The notes: a model not told the origin generated them from the letters alone. Counted from the stretch's first letter, positions 1-11,303 are shown. The stretch is 64,000 nt of DNA from Welwitschia mirabilis (GCA_051453625.1 JBOZIK010000001.1:230478277-230542276); one strand, 5' to 3'. Numbers and translations: made by a program.

Positions 1-917
1 AATAATGAAGCAAAAGCATGGTTAATGTTCAATAGAGAGCCCTAATGGTTATATGGAGTGATGGATATGAAAACCAGTTATACATTCTAAGCATTGTAGC
101 TTTAACTCATTCTCAAAAATTTACTAATGATTGTGAAATCTTCCTAAGGAAATGGACTAGTGTAATTCTTTCTCATGAAGTCTTATAGTATGCATTGTGA
201 TTTCTTTCTAGTATTACTTGAGAATAATAACTAAGAAAATTTTACTCTATGAATTCATCTATAATGGATTTAACATTTAGCTTTTTTATTATCGAAAGAT
301 TCTTACTATAAATCTATTAAGGATGATGTTTTAGATATGCCAAGTTTAGCTAAGAAGAAAGATATTCACTCAGATAATTATGTTCCTCCCATTTCTAGTA
401 TGCAATATTTGACAATGAGAGTTGGATTATACACCATAAGAAATATAAAAAAGATAGAGTAAAAATGAAAAAGAAGCTTCAAAAAAATTGATAAATTCTT
501 AAACATGTTTTTCTTGTGATCAACATAGACACAAAGGTTGACATTATTTAGCAAGATGATAAAATCTATCAATAAAATGAAATGGATCAAAATAAAAGTA
601 AAGTAAATCAAAGGAATAGGCTTTATCCATCAGCTCCGAATAAATTATTTTTTTCCATAAGAAAGAGAGAATACATAAATAATATAGGAAGAAAACAAAG
701 CATAAGGTATTATGAATTATGAATTCTAATTTTGTCTACAATGAAGTAGAAATAGGATTTAAGCTAAACATAGAGAATTATTAGAAAGCAAAGAAGAAAG
801 TATTAAAGCATTATTATCTCAAATCTTGAAGATTAATGTTATATTTTCTCATTTTATTTTCATTTAATGTAAAATGAACGAATTTAATTGGTGGACATAA
901 AAACTTTTTTTTTACTT
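1..917. other. Unassigned AT-rich flank of the first Sirevirus
   Basis: No gene can be supported here. If the Sirevirus at 923-11,303 is removed, this stretch joins 11,309-12,027. On the plus strand around 505-560 a frame reads CFSCDQHRHKG followed by a stop, which resembles half of a CCHC zinc knuckle, with K/N-rich sequence before it. That is too little to call a gag gene. The antisense 77-residue frame at 378-611 is hydrophobic and reads as a shadow. Confidence 0.4.
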
Positions 918-922
918 GTTTT
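918..922. repeat. Left target-site duplication of Sirevirus 1
   Basis: GTTTT lies directly before the TG that opens the low end of the LTR at 923. GTCTT (11,304-11,308) follows the far LTR. They differ by one C/T transition, the change seen throughout this window, so they are read as one 5-bp target duplication. Confidence 0.55.
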
Positions 923-2650
923 TGAAGTATCTAGAATCCTAGAAGGGGAAAGGAAAGGTTTGGGGGGGAGGGGTTTAAAATAACAAGCTATGCTTGGGAG
1001 TCTCTGATTATTGAATCAACTCCGATTTAACCATGACTACAATTTTAGAAATGATAACTTGGACTTCTATTTCAAATGCATATTGAATACTAAATGTATT
1101 TGTACATATGAAATACCAAAAATGATTTAAAAGTAAAATAAATAAAAATATAAAATAGTAATAAACATTGATGATGATTTATAGTGGTTCAAAAAACCTC
1201 CTACTGCACTCTTGATAATCAACTTCTATCCAAGACTAATTTGTATATTTGTTACTTGCTTTCTAGGTAGTTTAGGTTCGATATAACCTTTTACAATTGG
1301 AATTTTTGGAGGCTTAATATTAACCTTTTAAGAGAATCAGTTTCAGTATTAATAGTATGCCACAATGCATAGGTTTCACCAAATCTAAAGTACAGTCATG
1401 ATAGTACTATACTATTTGAAATGCTATCACAAATCCATGTACATATAGTGCAAACTAATTAACTAAAGTAATGATAATCAAAAGATTCTCATTTAAGTTT
1501 TTAGTCAAGTAAAATAGGTACAATAATTTTGATAGCTGAGGAATATATAGGAGACACATTTTAGAGTTTACAAGTAAATTTAGTTCTCCAATGGATAAAA
1601 ACAGAAGAGCAATGGCTAGAAAAATCCCATTTCTGTTACAACCAGTTAATCCCTTAAAATTTTTTATTAAACCCATTAAGTGCTATTACTAAAGTTAGTT
1701 ATCTTCTTTATCTTCGATCGACCTTATATAGGATTTGATTAATTGCATGTCTAGTTGATTGCATTTTGATCCTATCAACCCATATGAAAAAAGTGCAAAG
1801 GAACATGTTTAGCCCAGGTCTAATTGATCCCTCAGGAATCCAATCAAACCCTTAATGAAAAAGAGGAAAACATTTTTACTTTAGGTCTAGTTGATCCCTT
1901 AGAAATATGATTGATCCCTTGATGATTAAATGTGATAAATTATTATATAGATTTAATCAATCCCTTAGAACTCTAGTCAATCCATTAGTATGCTAGTTTT
2001 GATACTACTTAGTGCAGGTTTAATTAACCGCTCTCGAATCCAATTAATCCCTTTAAGGAACTATAACTTATCAACTCCAAGTAAGGTTAGTAATAAATGT
2101 TTACTACTTCTAACCTTAATGATTAATATTTTATACAAAAAATACAATACAATTNNNNNNNNNNNNNNNNNNNNNNNNNNNNNNNNNNNNNNNNNNNNNN
2201 NNNNNNNNNNNNNNNNNNNNNNNNNNNNNNNNNNNNNNNNNNNNNNNNNNNNNNNNNNNNNNNNNNNNNNNNNNNNNNNNNNNNNNNNNNNNNNNNNNNN
2301 NNNNNNNNNNNNNNNNNNNNNNNNNNNNNNNNNNNNNNNNNNNNNNNNNNNNNNNNNNNNNNNNNNNNNNNNNNNNNNNNNNNNNNNNNNNNNNNNNNNN
2401 NNNNNNNNNNNNNNNNNNNNNNNNNNNNNNNNNNNNNNNNNNNNNNNNNNNNNNNNNNNNNNNNNNNNNNNNNNNNNNNNNNNNNNNNNNNNNNNNNNNN
2501 NNNNNNNNNNNNNNNNNNNNNNNNNNNNNNNNNNNNNNNNNNNNNNNNNNNNNNNNNNNNNNNNNNNNNNNNNNNNNNNNNNNNNATATTTTATACAAAA
2601 AATATAATACAATTTGCTATACTAAAGACTTTGCAAATTATTACTTAATA
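923..2650 (-). repeat. 3' LTR of Sirevirus 1 (with gap)
   Basis: Homologous by eye to 10,051-11,303, 60,683-62,050 and, reverse-complemented, 40,641-41,940. Shared landmarks are the TGAAG-TATCTAGAATCCT low end, the 'tatagtggttc' block near 1,180, and repeated 'ccttaggaatc..gatccctt' units at 1,800-2,050. It contains a 431-N run (2,155-2,585). The same ~29-33 bases stand on both sides of that run, so real LTR length is probably near 1,268 bp, close to the other copies (1,253-1,368). Confidence 0.8.
2155..2585. other. Assembly gap (431 N), probably spurious
   Basis: Both sides carry nearly the same sequence: 'atattttatacaaaaaata' followed by a C/T difference and 'aatacaatt'. This is what two unmerged overlapping contig ends look like. 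The two open frames across the N-run are artefacts. Confidence 0.7.
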
Positions 2651-2664
2651 ATCGTCCTCTTTAA
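2651..2664 (-). promoter_or_regulatory. Polypurine tract of Sirevirus 1
   Basis: On the minus strand GTTAAAGAGGACGAT ends at the start of the 3' LTR. The equivalent site of the second Sirevirus (62,051-62,065) reads GTCAAAGAGGAAGAT, supporting the call. This primes plus-strand DNA synthesis in LTR elements. Confidence 0.7.
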
Positions 2665-2665
2665 C

Positions 2666-3132
2666 ATTGATGGCAAACTATATTTACTTGAAAATATAAA
2701 TTGGAAAATGCCTCCTTAAAAAATGCCTATTATATTTGTGAAAGATTATTGAACATGTTTATCAAAATTAAGCATTCATAATGGTTTTTCAAAAAGATCC
2801 ATAATATAAACAAATTGAGATTATAGTTCATGAGAGATATAATATTTATTAATAGTTATGACAAAATCAGAGGTCATGGGAAATGTGATATTCACTAATA
2901 TATAAGATAAAATAATACCAAATGCATTTCTATTAATTAGTTTTAAGTAGTACAACAGAAAGATACTCATAAGAGAGCAATTAAAAGTAAAAATAACTAA
3001 CAAGTACTACTGATAGCAACTAATAATAACTAATAAAGTAACTATTATTTCTTCCCCTTTTGATATTAATAAAAAAGGGAAAAAATAGAAGAATAACAAG
3101 AACAACTATAAAATAATAAATACAATAAGAAA
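2666..3132. other. Untranslated interval between ORF3 and 3' LTR
   Basis: AT-rich non-coding sequence of Sirevirus 1. It corresponds to 62,066-62,650 of the second element. No open frame or named motif other than the adjoining polypurine tract is visible. Confidence 0.5.
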
Positions 3133-4193
3133 TTAATCTAATTCTTCCTCTTCTTCTTCCTCCTTAGATTCTTCTACAAAATTTGGATCATCTTCTTCCT
3201 TTTCTTCTTTAATCACCTTTTGAGTAGAGCTAACGGCTTTCTCAGAAGTGTCAACAACCTCATACCCTATTGCAATGATAGCCTTTTACATGTGATAAGT
3301 AGCGGAATCCAACCTCTTCAAGTATGAAATAGTCTCTTTGAGAGAGGTCTGTTTCAGAGTAGAAGACTTCAAAGATTTCTTAGATCTAGAGAAAATGTAC
3401 ATGCAGGATAGGATTGCATATCCAATGGAAGACATAGGAGTTAAAGTTTTTAACTTGAGGTGCATCTAGACTCTAAAGTGATGATAGATACTAGTGACAA
3501 AAATAGACTAAAAAAGAGGCCTAGTTTTATGATACTCCAACTAAGAGATCATATTTCAAGAATAATGATAGAATCATTAATAGAGTGATCAATTCCTACC
3601 AAATACAATGAATAATTCCAATAGTTAGATGTTTCATCATGATAACCCATAAGAGGTAAAAAGCTATAATTAAAAACCAAATTCGAAAAATGGTATTTTG
3701 AGGTAAGGTAGGAGGTGGAAAGGGTGGTTTTCCACCAAATGAGCTTATCACAGAGTTCCTTGGTGTCCTCTGCCTTATCCTCCATGAAGTCACATAGGGG
3801 TTAAAATGCCTCATAATCTCTTCTAGGATTATTTATAAGGAAGTCTATGAGATCTATAGTAACCCTAATCCTTTTTCCTAAAACTAGGTTTTTAATGATG
3901 AATAAATTAGCATCAAAAGAAGCATTGCAATAAAACATATGACTAAGAAAAGGGTAAGTTAACCCAGAGAAATTAAGAAAATAAGATAGATAAAGTTCCT
4001 TCAATAATCTTATCATATCTATTAGCTCCTTAAGATCCCTAGAAGCAATAGACCTTTCTTGGTAGACAAGCTTTTTCTCAAACTTCTCTAAAAACCTACC
4101 TAAAGCCTCATCTGATATTCTAAAGTAAAATTATCCTAGAACTTTACTAATTAACTCCTTATGATGTAATTTTTTAAAGAAAACCTTTTCCAT
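3133..4193 (-). pseudogene. Sirevirus third ORF (envelope-position / 'putative plant transposon protein' type), decayed
   Basis: An ATG at 4,193 opens a broken frame of about 350 codons ending in an acidic tail (EEEEELD then stop). Frames at 4,016-3,801 and 3,785-3,549 carry readable protein. The central part resembles the putative plant transposon protein domain found in Sirevirus third ORFs: a GxxxxVTxxLIxFLI-like helix, then a region matching the 'LPYxxLI..' segment seen more clearly in the second copy at 62.65-63.69 kb. The C-terminal Ser/Thr-Glu region (AIGYEVVDTS...) is conserved between the two copies. Several frameshifts and stops are present. Its biochemical role is not known; 'envelope-like' refers to position only, and no clear signal peptide is seen. 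Confidence 0.65.
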
Positions 4194-4740
4194 TTAAGAT
4201 CACATATCACTTCATGAAGATAAAAGAAATGGAGAGAGACATAGGTAGATAGACGTGAATGAGGAAGGTTAGGTATTCTCAAGATTTTATAAAGAGGGAT
4301 GATCAAGTTAAATTTAAGAGAAAAATTGAGTCCACTGCCTATATTCTACTCTATAATCCTATAGGTTTAGTTTATTAGATTATAATCCAATCAACTCAAC
4401 GAGATTCATATCACAAGAATGTCTTAATCTAGTTAATCAAGGCTTTAGCTCGATTGATCCAACTAGATTTAGGTTGAACTGGGAAGGACCAAGTGACTAA
4501 ATGAAAATGTAGTCAACTAACTTCTTATTTAGATCTAGTTGACCAAATGAAAGATTTGATTGACCAACTTGCATTTAGTCAGAGGACAGAGAGGCAATCC
4601 CTAGTTTATAACAAATTCTTAAAAAGTTGTTAAAGTTTAGGGGTTTTATAAAAATATCATATAGTTATCTATCAATGCTTACAAAATTCATATAAATGTT
4701 CAGAAACTAATGTCTTAGTTTAATATGTTTAATTTAAAAA
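4194..4740 (-). other. pol-ORF3 spacer with repeated TTGACCAA-type motifs
   Basis: Non-coding interval of Sirevirus 1. Between 4,370 and 4,600 a motif like 'agttgaccaa / gattgatcca / agtcaacta' recurs about every 20-40 bases. The same motif class recurs inside the LTRs (1,800-2,050; 10,850-11,150; 61,430-61,900) and at 63,925-63,990 upstream of the second ORF3. Confidence 0.5.
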
Positions 4741-5035
4741 TGTTTAATAGGATTCTTTAAGATATTTATTATACTAGTATTGTTTTAGAAAATTAAAACC
4801 TATTCCGAATTACTCTAAAGTCTTTGAACATCTCTTTCATCATTACAAGATGAGTATAACAATTTCCTCTAGCTATATATTCTATTTCCGCTATAGAAAA
4901 GGGGATAGTTTTTTGCTTCTTGTTTATCCATCGTACCAAGCATGATCTTAAAATAAAATAGTTTCCACTAGTAATTTTTATATAATCTTTACAACTATCC
5001 CAGTATGCATTACTAAAATCTACAAGTTCAAAGGA
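4740..5035 (-). pseudogene. Copia RNase H remnant (Sirevirus 1)
   Basis: The minus strand reads LVRWINKKQKTIPFSIAEIE then YIARGN, matching the conserved Copia RNase H stretch 'W.SKKQ..VALST.EAEY.A'. The catalytic Glu of the AEIEY motif is present in the readable fragment. It follows the RT remnant without a visible spacer, as in intact Copia polyproteins. Stops and frameshifts make it non-functional. Confidence 0.8.
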
Positions 5036-5039
5036 AGTT

Positions 5040-6060
5040 TCTATAAGATACCATAATCCATAGTTTCTTGTGCCTATATCTTATGATCCTTTTGATAGCT
5101 TGAAGATCTGATTTCTTTGGTTGAGAATAATATCTAGCACAAATAGCAATACAAAGTATTATATTAGGTCCACTTGTAGTCAAATACAATAGACTTCCTA
5201 TCATGATTATATAAAGTTTTTTCTCCATAGATTTGTCATGTTCATCATGACTGATCTTGCATGAAGTTGATATAGATGCATCAGTCAATTTTGCATTTCA
5301 TAGTTTAAATTGTTTGATTATGTTCATTATGTATTTGTATTGAGATATGAAAATTTCATGTTTTATTTGTTTGATTTGAAAACCAAGAAACATGTGAACT
5401 TTATTAAGCATACTCATTTCAAAATATGTTGTCATAATGCCAGTGAATTCTATTGAGAGAACTTTGTTTGAGGCTTCAAAATTTATGTCATCTACATAGA
5501 TTTTAATGATGATAGAGTCCTTCTTGATACTTTTGACAAATAAGGTTTAATTCATAGCTCCATGAGTATAACCATTTTCATTAATAAATGTAGCTATTTT
5601 TCAATACCAAGCCCTTAGATCTTGTTTTAATTTTAAAAATCCTTTTTTAGTATATACACATGGTTTGATTTGTGTGGATCTATGAAAACTTGAGGTTGTT
5701 TCACATAAAATTAATCATGAAAATTTCCATTTCAAAAGGAAGTTTTCACATCCATTTGAAAGACTTTAATGTTCTTAAAGGTTGCATATGTAGAAACATT
5801 CTAATCCAGTCTAGTCTAGCCACTAGAGCAAATGTATTACCTACATTTATTCCTTTAATTTGATTGTATTCAGATCATAATATTGTTTTGGTCTTACCCA
5901 TTCTTAAAGATCCATTTTGTTCTAATTACATTTTATCCTTTATGTGTTTCTACAAGTTTTCAAACATCATTTCTTTTTAACTATTAAAGTTTATCTTGCA
6001 TAGCCATCATTCATTCTTTAAGAGGCTCTACCTCTTTAAATTTTTTGGGTTTAATTTGAG
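5040..6060 (-). pseudogene. Copia reverse transcriptase remnant (Sirevirus 1)
   Basis: Readable blocks in order on the minus strand: FQMDVKTSF then a stop and NGNFHD (motif 'QMDVK.AFLNG'), KLKQDLRAWY (motif 'YGLKQ.PRAWY'), IYVDDI (the YVDD catalytic box, near 5,490), and DKSMEKKLYIIMIGSLLYLT (motif 'Y..MIGSLLYLT.SRPDI'), the last within a 86-residue open frame at 5,288-5,028. Family order and spacing are normal. Both Asp residues of YVDD remain, but there are at least four stops, mostly where Gln or Trp is expected. Confidence 0.9.
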
Positions 6061-6145
6061 AGACATAATAAATTTGGGCATATAAATTTATGAAATAGTT
6101 TATTGTTTAAATATTTAAGCTAACATCTCCAATGATGAACTCTAA

Positions 6146-7079
6146 TTAGTGATCTTTTAGCTCTTTGAATGTTTTGGAAGTAACCTCTTGAGATGGCTCT
6201 TCATCCTTTTTAGTTGTTACTTCTTTTATTGTGGAGATTCTTGGAGTTAGATTTTCTTCATCATTTGAAGGAAGAAATCTTATAATAAAGTCATCTATTA
6301 AATGTTTATAGAATCTTCCACTATTAGTCTTCATTTATTAAAAAACTCAATAGGATTTACTTCTAGTTGAGTATCCTAAAAAGATTTCTTTATTAGATTT
6401 GGACTCAAATTTTCTTAAATGTTATCTATCCTTTAAGATAAATAATTTACTCCCAAAAACTTTAAAATATGAAACATTTTGTTTTCTTCCTTTCCAAAGC
6501 TCATAGAGGATTTTATCCATGCCTGGTCTTAGATAGACTTTGTTGATAATGTAACAAGTAGTGCTTACTGCTATAGGTCAAAATGTTTTGAGGATGTCAT
6601 TATTTAGCATTGTTTTTGTTATTTTTTGAAGCACTTAGTTTTTCCTCTCTACAATTCCAATTTTTTGAGGACTCTTTGGGGATCTAAACTAATGTTCTAT
6701 CCATTGTCTACATAATACTTCTCAAAAAGATGATTTTTAAATTCTCCTTCATGATCACTTCTAATTTTTTAATAGTGTATCCTTTCTTATCTTGGATTTT
6801 GTTGTAGATTTTAACACAACTTTTAAAAGTTTTAGATTTATTTCCTAAATAGGAAATCCAAGTAAATTTAGAATAGTCATTAACCATAGTCAAGAAATAT
6901 TGTTTTCCTCCTAGACATTTAGTTTGAATAGGATCCACTAAGTCAATGTGTATGATTTCAAGTGGCATTGTTGAAGAGACTAGGTTTCTAATTTTATGAG
7001 AATTTCTAACTTTATTTTCTTTTTGATAAGCATCAAACAACTCATGTTTTTCAATGTTAATCTTGAGAATTCCTTTCAT
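6146..7079 (-). pseudogene. Copia integrase remnant (Sirevirus 1)
   Basis: A 123-codon open frame (7,079-6,708) carries the integrase core: LEIIHIDLVDP (first catalytic Asp), LGGKQYFLTMVNDYSKFTW (second Asp). The third acidic region is damaged. Beyond it, in shifted frames, the minus strand reads GIVERKN, YELWKGRK, SYFKVFG and IFLGYS, the standard C-terminal blocks of Copia integrase. The linker to RT is the 62-residue frame at 6,334-6,146, rich in Ser, Glu and Thr. Decayed but unmistakable. Confidence 0.9.
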
Positions 7080-7261
7080 AATTTTCTTTTTAATGATGGT
7101 TTTGAGATGATCATAGCTTACATGTCCTAATTGTTAGTGTCATAATTCTTCTTGATTTATATGATAAAAATAATAATTAGATAAAGACTAATTAATGATG
7201 TAAACATTATCTATTCTATTTTCTTTAAGAAGAACATTATTTGTTTTACCATGTCTAAATT

Positions 7262-7515
7262 TACACTTTTAAATATAAAAAATAACTTTGTAACCTTTAT
7301 CATAAATTTCACTAATACTCAACAAATTACATTTGAGACAATTTACATATAAAAGCTCATTAATTTTACCTCCACTGATGATTTTAATCCCCTCAATCTT
7401 TACTTTTTCATTATCACTAAATGTTACTTCTCCTCCATTAAACTCATTCAAATGTTGAAATCTTGGTTTGTCACCTATCATGTGTTAAGAGCAATTACTA
7501 TCCAAGTACTAGAAA
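7262..7515 (-). pseudogene. Copia protease / GAG-pre-integrase remnant (Sirevirus 1)
   Basis: On the minus strand YLDSNCS, a stop, then HMIGDK matches the Copia protease active-site region 'W.LDSGCSRHMTGD'; the Gly of DSG is changed to Asn. It continues as a 70-residue frame with GGEVTFSDNEKVKIEGI and NLLSISEIYDKGYKV, the usual sequence between protease and integrase. It lies between gag and integrase as expected for a single gag-pol frame. Confidence 0.88.
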
Positions 7516-7679
7516 GTTCCATTTAATACTTTAAAAGTTATTTAAATCAAAAAAATTTTCAAATTATTAGTCCTCACCCTCTTAATCTATTTGGATTGTT
7601 ATGGTACACATCTATTTGGGATAAATTTAAATGGAAAAGTACTAATATAATTTGAAAAGAGCATTAACTTTCTAGAATT

Positions 7680-9150
7680 GCAAAAATAATTTCGAATGCC
7701 TATCTTTTCATAAAAATTACATGTAATTTTTGACACATAATTATTTATCCCTATTACCTGATTTGACAATTTTCATTTTTTTTAGAGATGAATCCAATAC
7801 CTTTCTTATTATGAACTAGTATATATATCTCAAGCATCTTATTTAGTTTACTTAAACTATTTAAAATTTATTTATAAACTGAGTTAAGATTTTTAGCTCT
7901 TTTATAAGTTTAGAATTTTCGATTTAAACCATATTATACTTTGTCTATAACTCTTCTTTATCACTATTCAGAGCATTTACTATCTTGTTTAGTTCATTAA
8001 TTTGTTTTACTAGCTTTTCACATNNNNNNNNNNTTGAGAAATATCTTCTAGCTTCTTTTGATCTTCTTTAATAAGATTAGATTATTTGATTCTATTGAGT
8101 AAGGCATGTTTTTTATGAGAAGGACTCTTACATAAAAGAAAGTCTTCTATCTCTATTTGACTCTTGGCTTAAGCTAGTATTACCTTCTTCTTCTACATTT
8201 TCCCAAGTGGTAATGAAGGATAATGTCTTAGACTTCCTCTAATCTTTCCTATTGTTTGAACATTTTATTTGCAACATGTTAATATTCCTTACAAGCCTAG
8301 CATTAGATATTATTTCCTTTTTCTGGATTTCTTCTTATTTTGGAATAATCCCTTTTTGATCCCTTGCTTGATTTACCTTTTTTATTTATTCTGTGCAAGA
8401 ATTCCTTGCCAAAAGAGCAACCTCATCTTCATTAAGGTCTTCATTTGATTTTCCAAATATGGACTCTTATTACACACTTTTCAATACAAGGCTTTTTTTT
8501 TAAGTTTTTAGAAAACTTTAACTCATAAGTTTAAAGATTACCTTAAAGTTTATCAAGTGTCATTCAATTTATATTCTTGCCTTCCTCAATGGCTGTGATG
8601 TTTGGCTTACAATGTTTTGGAAGAGATCTTAGAAATTTTTATACAATTACTTATTCATCTATTTTCTCATCTAAACTTCTCATAGACTTAACTATGTTTA
8701 TCAGTCTAGCAAATAACTTTTGCAAAGTCTCTTCTTATTCCATGTAAATATATTCAAACTTGGAGATATGCTTCTGTAACTTTGTCTACTTTATGTTTCT
8801 TCATGTGCTATTTTAAGAATATCCCAAGCTTCTTTGGCATGTTCATAGTTCACGATCCTCTTAAATTCATCTCCAAATGGACAACTAGAATAGCCTTATC
8901 TTTGTTGGTAGGGGTTCATTGATCTTGAGATTTTTCTACCACTATGGTGATTCCCTTAATATTGATTTTGGATAGTGTGGGAATAACATATCCATTGTTG
9001 ATTACCTATTTTATGACTACATCTAAGAATCTAAGAAAGATTCTCATATAAGCCTTTTAGTAGTTATAGTTTGTCCCATTGAACATGGGTGGTCTTTTAG
9101 TAGAGAGGTCATTAGAAGGATTATTGATGGTTAGGGTTTAAGAGTATAGA
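7680..9150 (-). pseudogene. Copia gag remnant (Sirevirus 1)
   Basis: N-terminal part at 9,150-8,580: PPMFNGTNYNY, stop, KAYMRIFLRFLD (motif 'P.FNGTNY.YWK.RM..FL'), later LFARLINIVKSMRSLDE and FLRSLPKHCKPNITAIE, the standard Copia gag (UBN2-type) blocks. Then a long K/E/N-rich coiled-coil stretch (8.2-7.8 kb, e.g. KLVKQINELNKIVNALNSDK), typical of Sirevirus gag. A degenerate CCHC knuckle near 7,685-7,733 reads CNFYEKIGIRNYFC, having lost one Cys and the His. A 10-N run sits at 8,024-8,033. Confidence 0.85.
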
Positions 9151-9180
9151 TCTATTAGGATCTACTAATAACTCAACCTT

Positions 9181-9192
9181 TCTCTGATACCA
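9181..9192 (-). promoter_or_regulatory. Primer-binding site, Met-tRNA type (inner copy)
   Basis: The minus strand reads TTTGGTATCAGAGA immediately after the LTR end at 9,195. This is the complement of the plant initiator Met-tRNA 3' end (TGGTATCAGAGC) with one mismatch at its last base. Confidence 0.8.
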
Positions 9193-9194
9193 AA

Positions 9195-9494
9195 TGAAGG
9201 ATATAGAACCCTATAAAGGGGTGAATAAGATTTAAAAAATAAATAAACTCATAAGCTATCTTTATAAAGTATTGAATGATGAAGATATTTATACATAAGA
9301 AATATAAAAAATGATTTAAAAGAAAAATAACTAAAAATACAAAATATTAGTAGAGATTAACACATAATTTATAGTGATTTGGGAAACCTCCTACTTCACT
9401 CTTAGCAATCATCTTCTATCAGCACTAATCTAGATCTTTATTACTTACTCTCTAGGTATTTCAAGTTTACTTATAACGTTTTACAATTAAACTT
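9195..9494 (-). repeat. 5' LTR fragment of Sirevirus 1 (inner copy, cut by gap)
   Basis: Starts TGAAGGATATAGAACCC as in the other Sirevirus LTRs, includes the 'tatagtgatttgggaaacctcctac' block, and is cut by N at 9,495. Equivalent to 10,051-10,370 of the outer copy. Confidence 0.75.
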
Positions 9495-9727
9495 NNNNNN
9501 NNNNNNNNNNNNNNNNNNNNNNNNNNNNNNNNNNNNNNNNNNNNNNNNNNNNNNNNNNNNNNNNNNNNNNNNNNNNNNNNNNNNNNNNNNNNNNNNNNNN
9601 NNNNNNNNNNNNNNNNNNNNNNNNNNNNNNNNNNNNNNNNNNNNNNNNNNNNNNNNNNNNNNNNNNNNNNNNNNNNNNNNNNNNNNNNNNNNNNNNNNNN
9701 NNNNNNNNNNNNNNNNNNNNNNNNNNN
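9495..9727. other. Assembly gap (233 N)
   Basis: Separates two partial copies of the same LTR / primer site / gag-start block. Open frames spanning it are artefacts. Confidence 0.9.
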
Positions 9728-10015
9728 AGAGCATAGGCATTTAAAATAGTCTTAACTTTATCAGTAGGGATCCATTGGTCTCGAGATTTTTCTACCACTA
9801 TGGTGATTTCATTAATATTGGTTTTGGATATAGTGGACATGACATACTAATTGTAGATTACCTCCTCTATGTCTACATCTAAAGATCTAAGAAAGATTCT
9901 CATACAGGCCTTCCAGTAAGCATAGTTTATCACATCAAACATGAGTGATCTTCTAGTAGAAAGGCCATGAGAAGAATTACTCATAGTTAGAGTTTAGGAG
10001 TCTAGAGCTATTAAG
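9728..10015 (-). pseudogene. Second copy of the Sirevirus gag N-terminal region
   Basis: Parallel to 8,890-9,170 at the nucleotide level. The readable minus-strand frame includes ITIVVEKSRDQWIPTDK, the same segment as ITIVVEKSQDQ in the inner copy, with Trp codon retained here. It is cut at the gap after about 100 codons. Its primer site (10,038-10,048, TTGGTATTAGAGC on the minus strand) and a full LTR follow directly. Confidence 0.75.
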
Positions 10016-10050
10016 ATCTACCAATAACTCATGTTAGCTCTAATACCAAT

Positions 10051-11303
10051 TTAAGGATCTAGATCCATAGGAAAAGGGGGTTCAAGAAGGGAAGGAGAGA
10101 AGGGAGGGTGAATAGGATTTTAAAATAAATAAAAAACTATCTTCATAAAGTATTAAATACTAAATGTATTTGTACATATGAAATATCAAAAATGATCTGA
10201 AAGTAAAATAACCAAAAATATAAAATACCAATGAAGATTGACACATGATATATAGTGGTTTGGAAAACCCCCTATTTCACTCTTGGTGATTAGCTTCTAT
10301 TTAAGACTGATTCAAATCTTTATTACTCACTTGCCAAGTATTTAAAGTTTACTTGTAACCTTTTACAATCATATTTTTTAGAGGCTTAGTCTCAATCTTT
10401 TAAATAATGCATTTCAGCATTAATAGTATGTCACAATGCATAGGCTTCACTAGATATGAAGTATAACAATAATAGTACTACATTGTCTAAAATGATATCA
10501 CACATCCAAGCACATATGGTGCAAACTAATTGACCAAAGGACTAATAATCAAAAGAAGCTTGTTTAATTTTTTGATTAGGTAGAAGAAGTATAATTATTT
10601 TAATAGATAATGAATATATAATAAATACATTTTATGGTTTTATAATAAATCTAACTCTCTAATGAATAAACATAGAATGGGAATAACTAGAAAAATCACA
10701 TTTAAGTCACATCTAGTTTACCCCTCAATATGTCTGCCTGACCCCATTGAGTGCCTTCACTGAAGTCAATCGCCCCCATCTTCTTTTAGTTAACCTAATT
10801 TATTTATATCTCTATGTCTAGTTGATTCCATATAGGATCCAGTCAATTGCATTTTGTTCTAGTTGACCTCATATGAAGAAAATTACAAAAAAAAAACATG
10901 TTTATCTTAGGTCTAATCGATTCCTCAGGAATCTAGTTAACCCCTTGATGACAAAAGAGGAAAGCATTTTTACTCTAAATCCAGTCGACTCCTCAGGAAT
11001 CTGGTCAATCCCTTAATGATTAGATGTAATAAATTATTATACAAATCAAGTTAATTCTTTGTAAATCCAATCGACCCCTTAGTAATTTAGTTTTGGTATT
11101 TCTTAGTGCAAGTTCATTCGACTCCTCCAGAATTTGGTTGATCCCTTTGAGTAACTATAACTTGTCAAGTTCAAGTAAGCTTAGTGATAAATGTTTACTA
11201 CTTCTAGCCTATAATGATTCATATTTGTTAGAAGGAATACAACCCATTTTGCTATACCAAAAAATGTTAGTTTAACATCAACTTGACAAATTATGACTTA
11301 ACA
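10051..11303 (-). repeat. 5' LTR of Sirevirus 1 (outer copy, complete)
   Basis: 1,253 bp, low end TTAAGGATC (TG changed to TT) after a primer site, high end ...TTAACA. It carries the 'atagtggtttggaaaacc' block and several repeats of the type 'agtcgactcctcaggaatctggtcaatccctt' between 10,850 and 11,160. It is followed by GTCTT, the partner of GTTTT at 918. Confidence 0.8.

Larger units (their letters stand above)
923..11303 (-). mobile_element. Sirevirus-type (Ty1/Copia) LTR retrotransposon 1, decayed
   Basis: Minus-strand element with two LTRs (923-2,650 and 10,051-11,303), a Met-tRNA type primer site, gag, protease, integrase, RT and RNase H in Copia order (integrase before RT), then an extra ORF between pol and the 3' LTR, which is the hallmark of the Sirevirus/Maximus lineage. 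All frames carry stops and frameshifts, so it is not autonomous. The 5' part is duplicated: an LTR piece with primer site and gag start occurs at 9,195-9,494 and again, beyond a 233-N gap, at 9,728-11,303. Whether this is a true tandem or an assembly effect cannot be decided from sequence alone. Confidence 0.85.

Noticed and set aside
505-560. Plus-strand CCHC-like motif as evidence of a gag gene
   Set aside because: Only part of the motif is present, a stop interrupts it, and the neighbouring element remains point to the minus strand.
1990-2612. Three long open frames
   Set aside because: They run through the 431-N gap and are artefacts of translating N.
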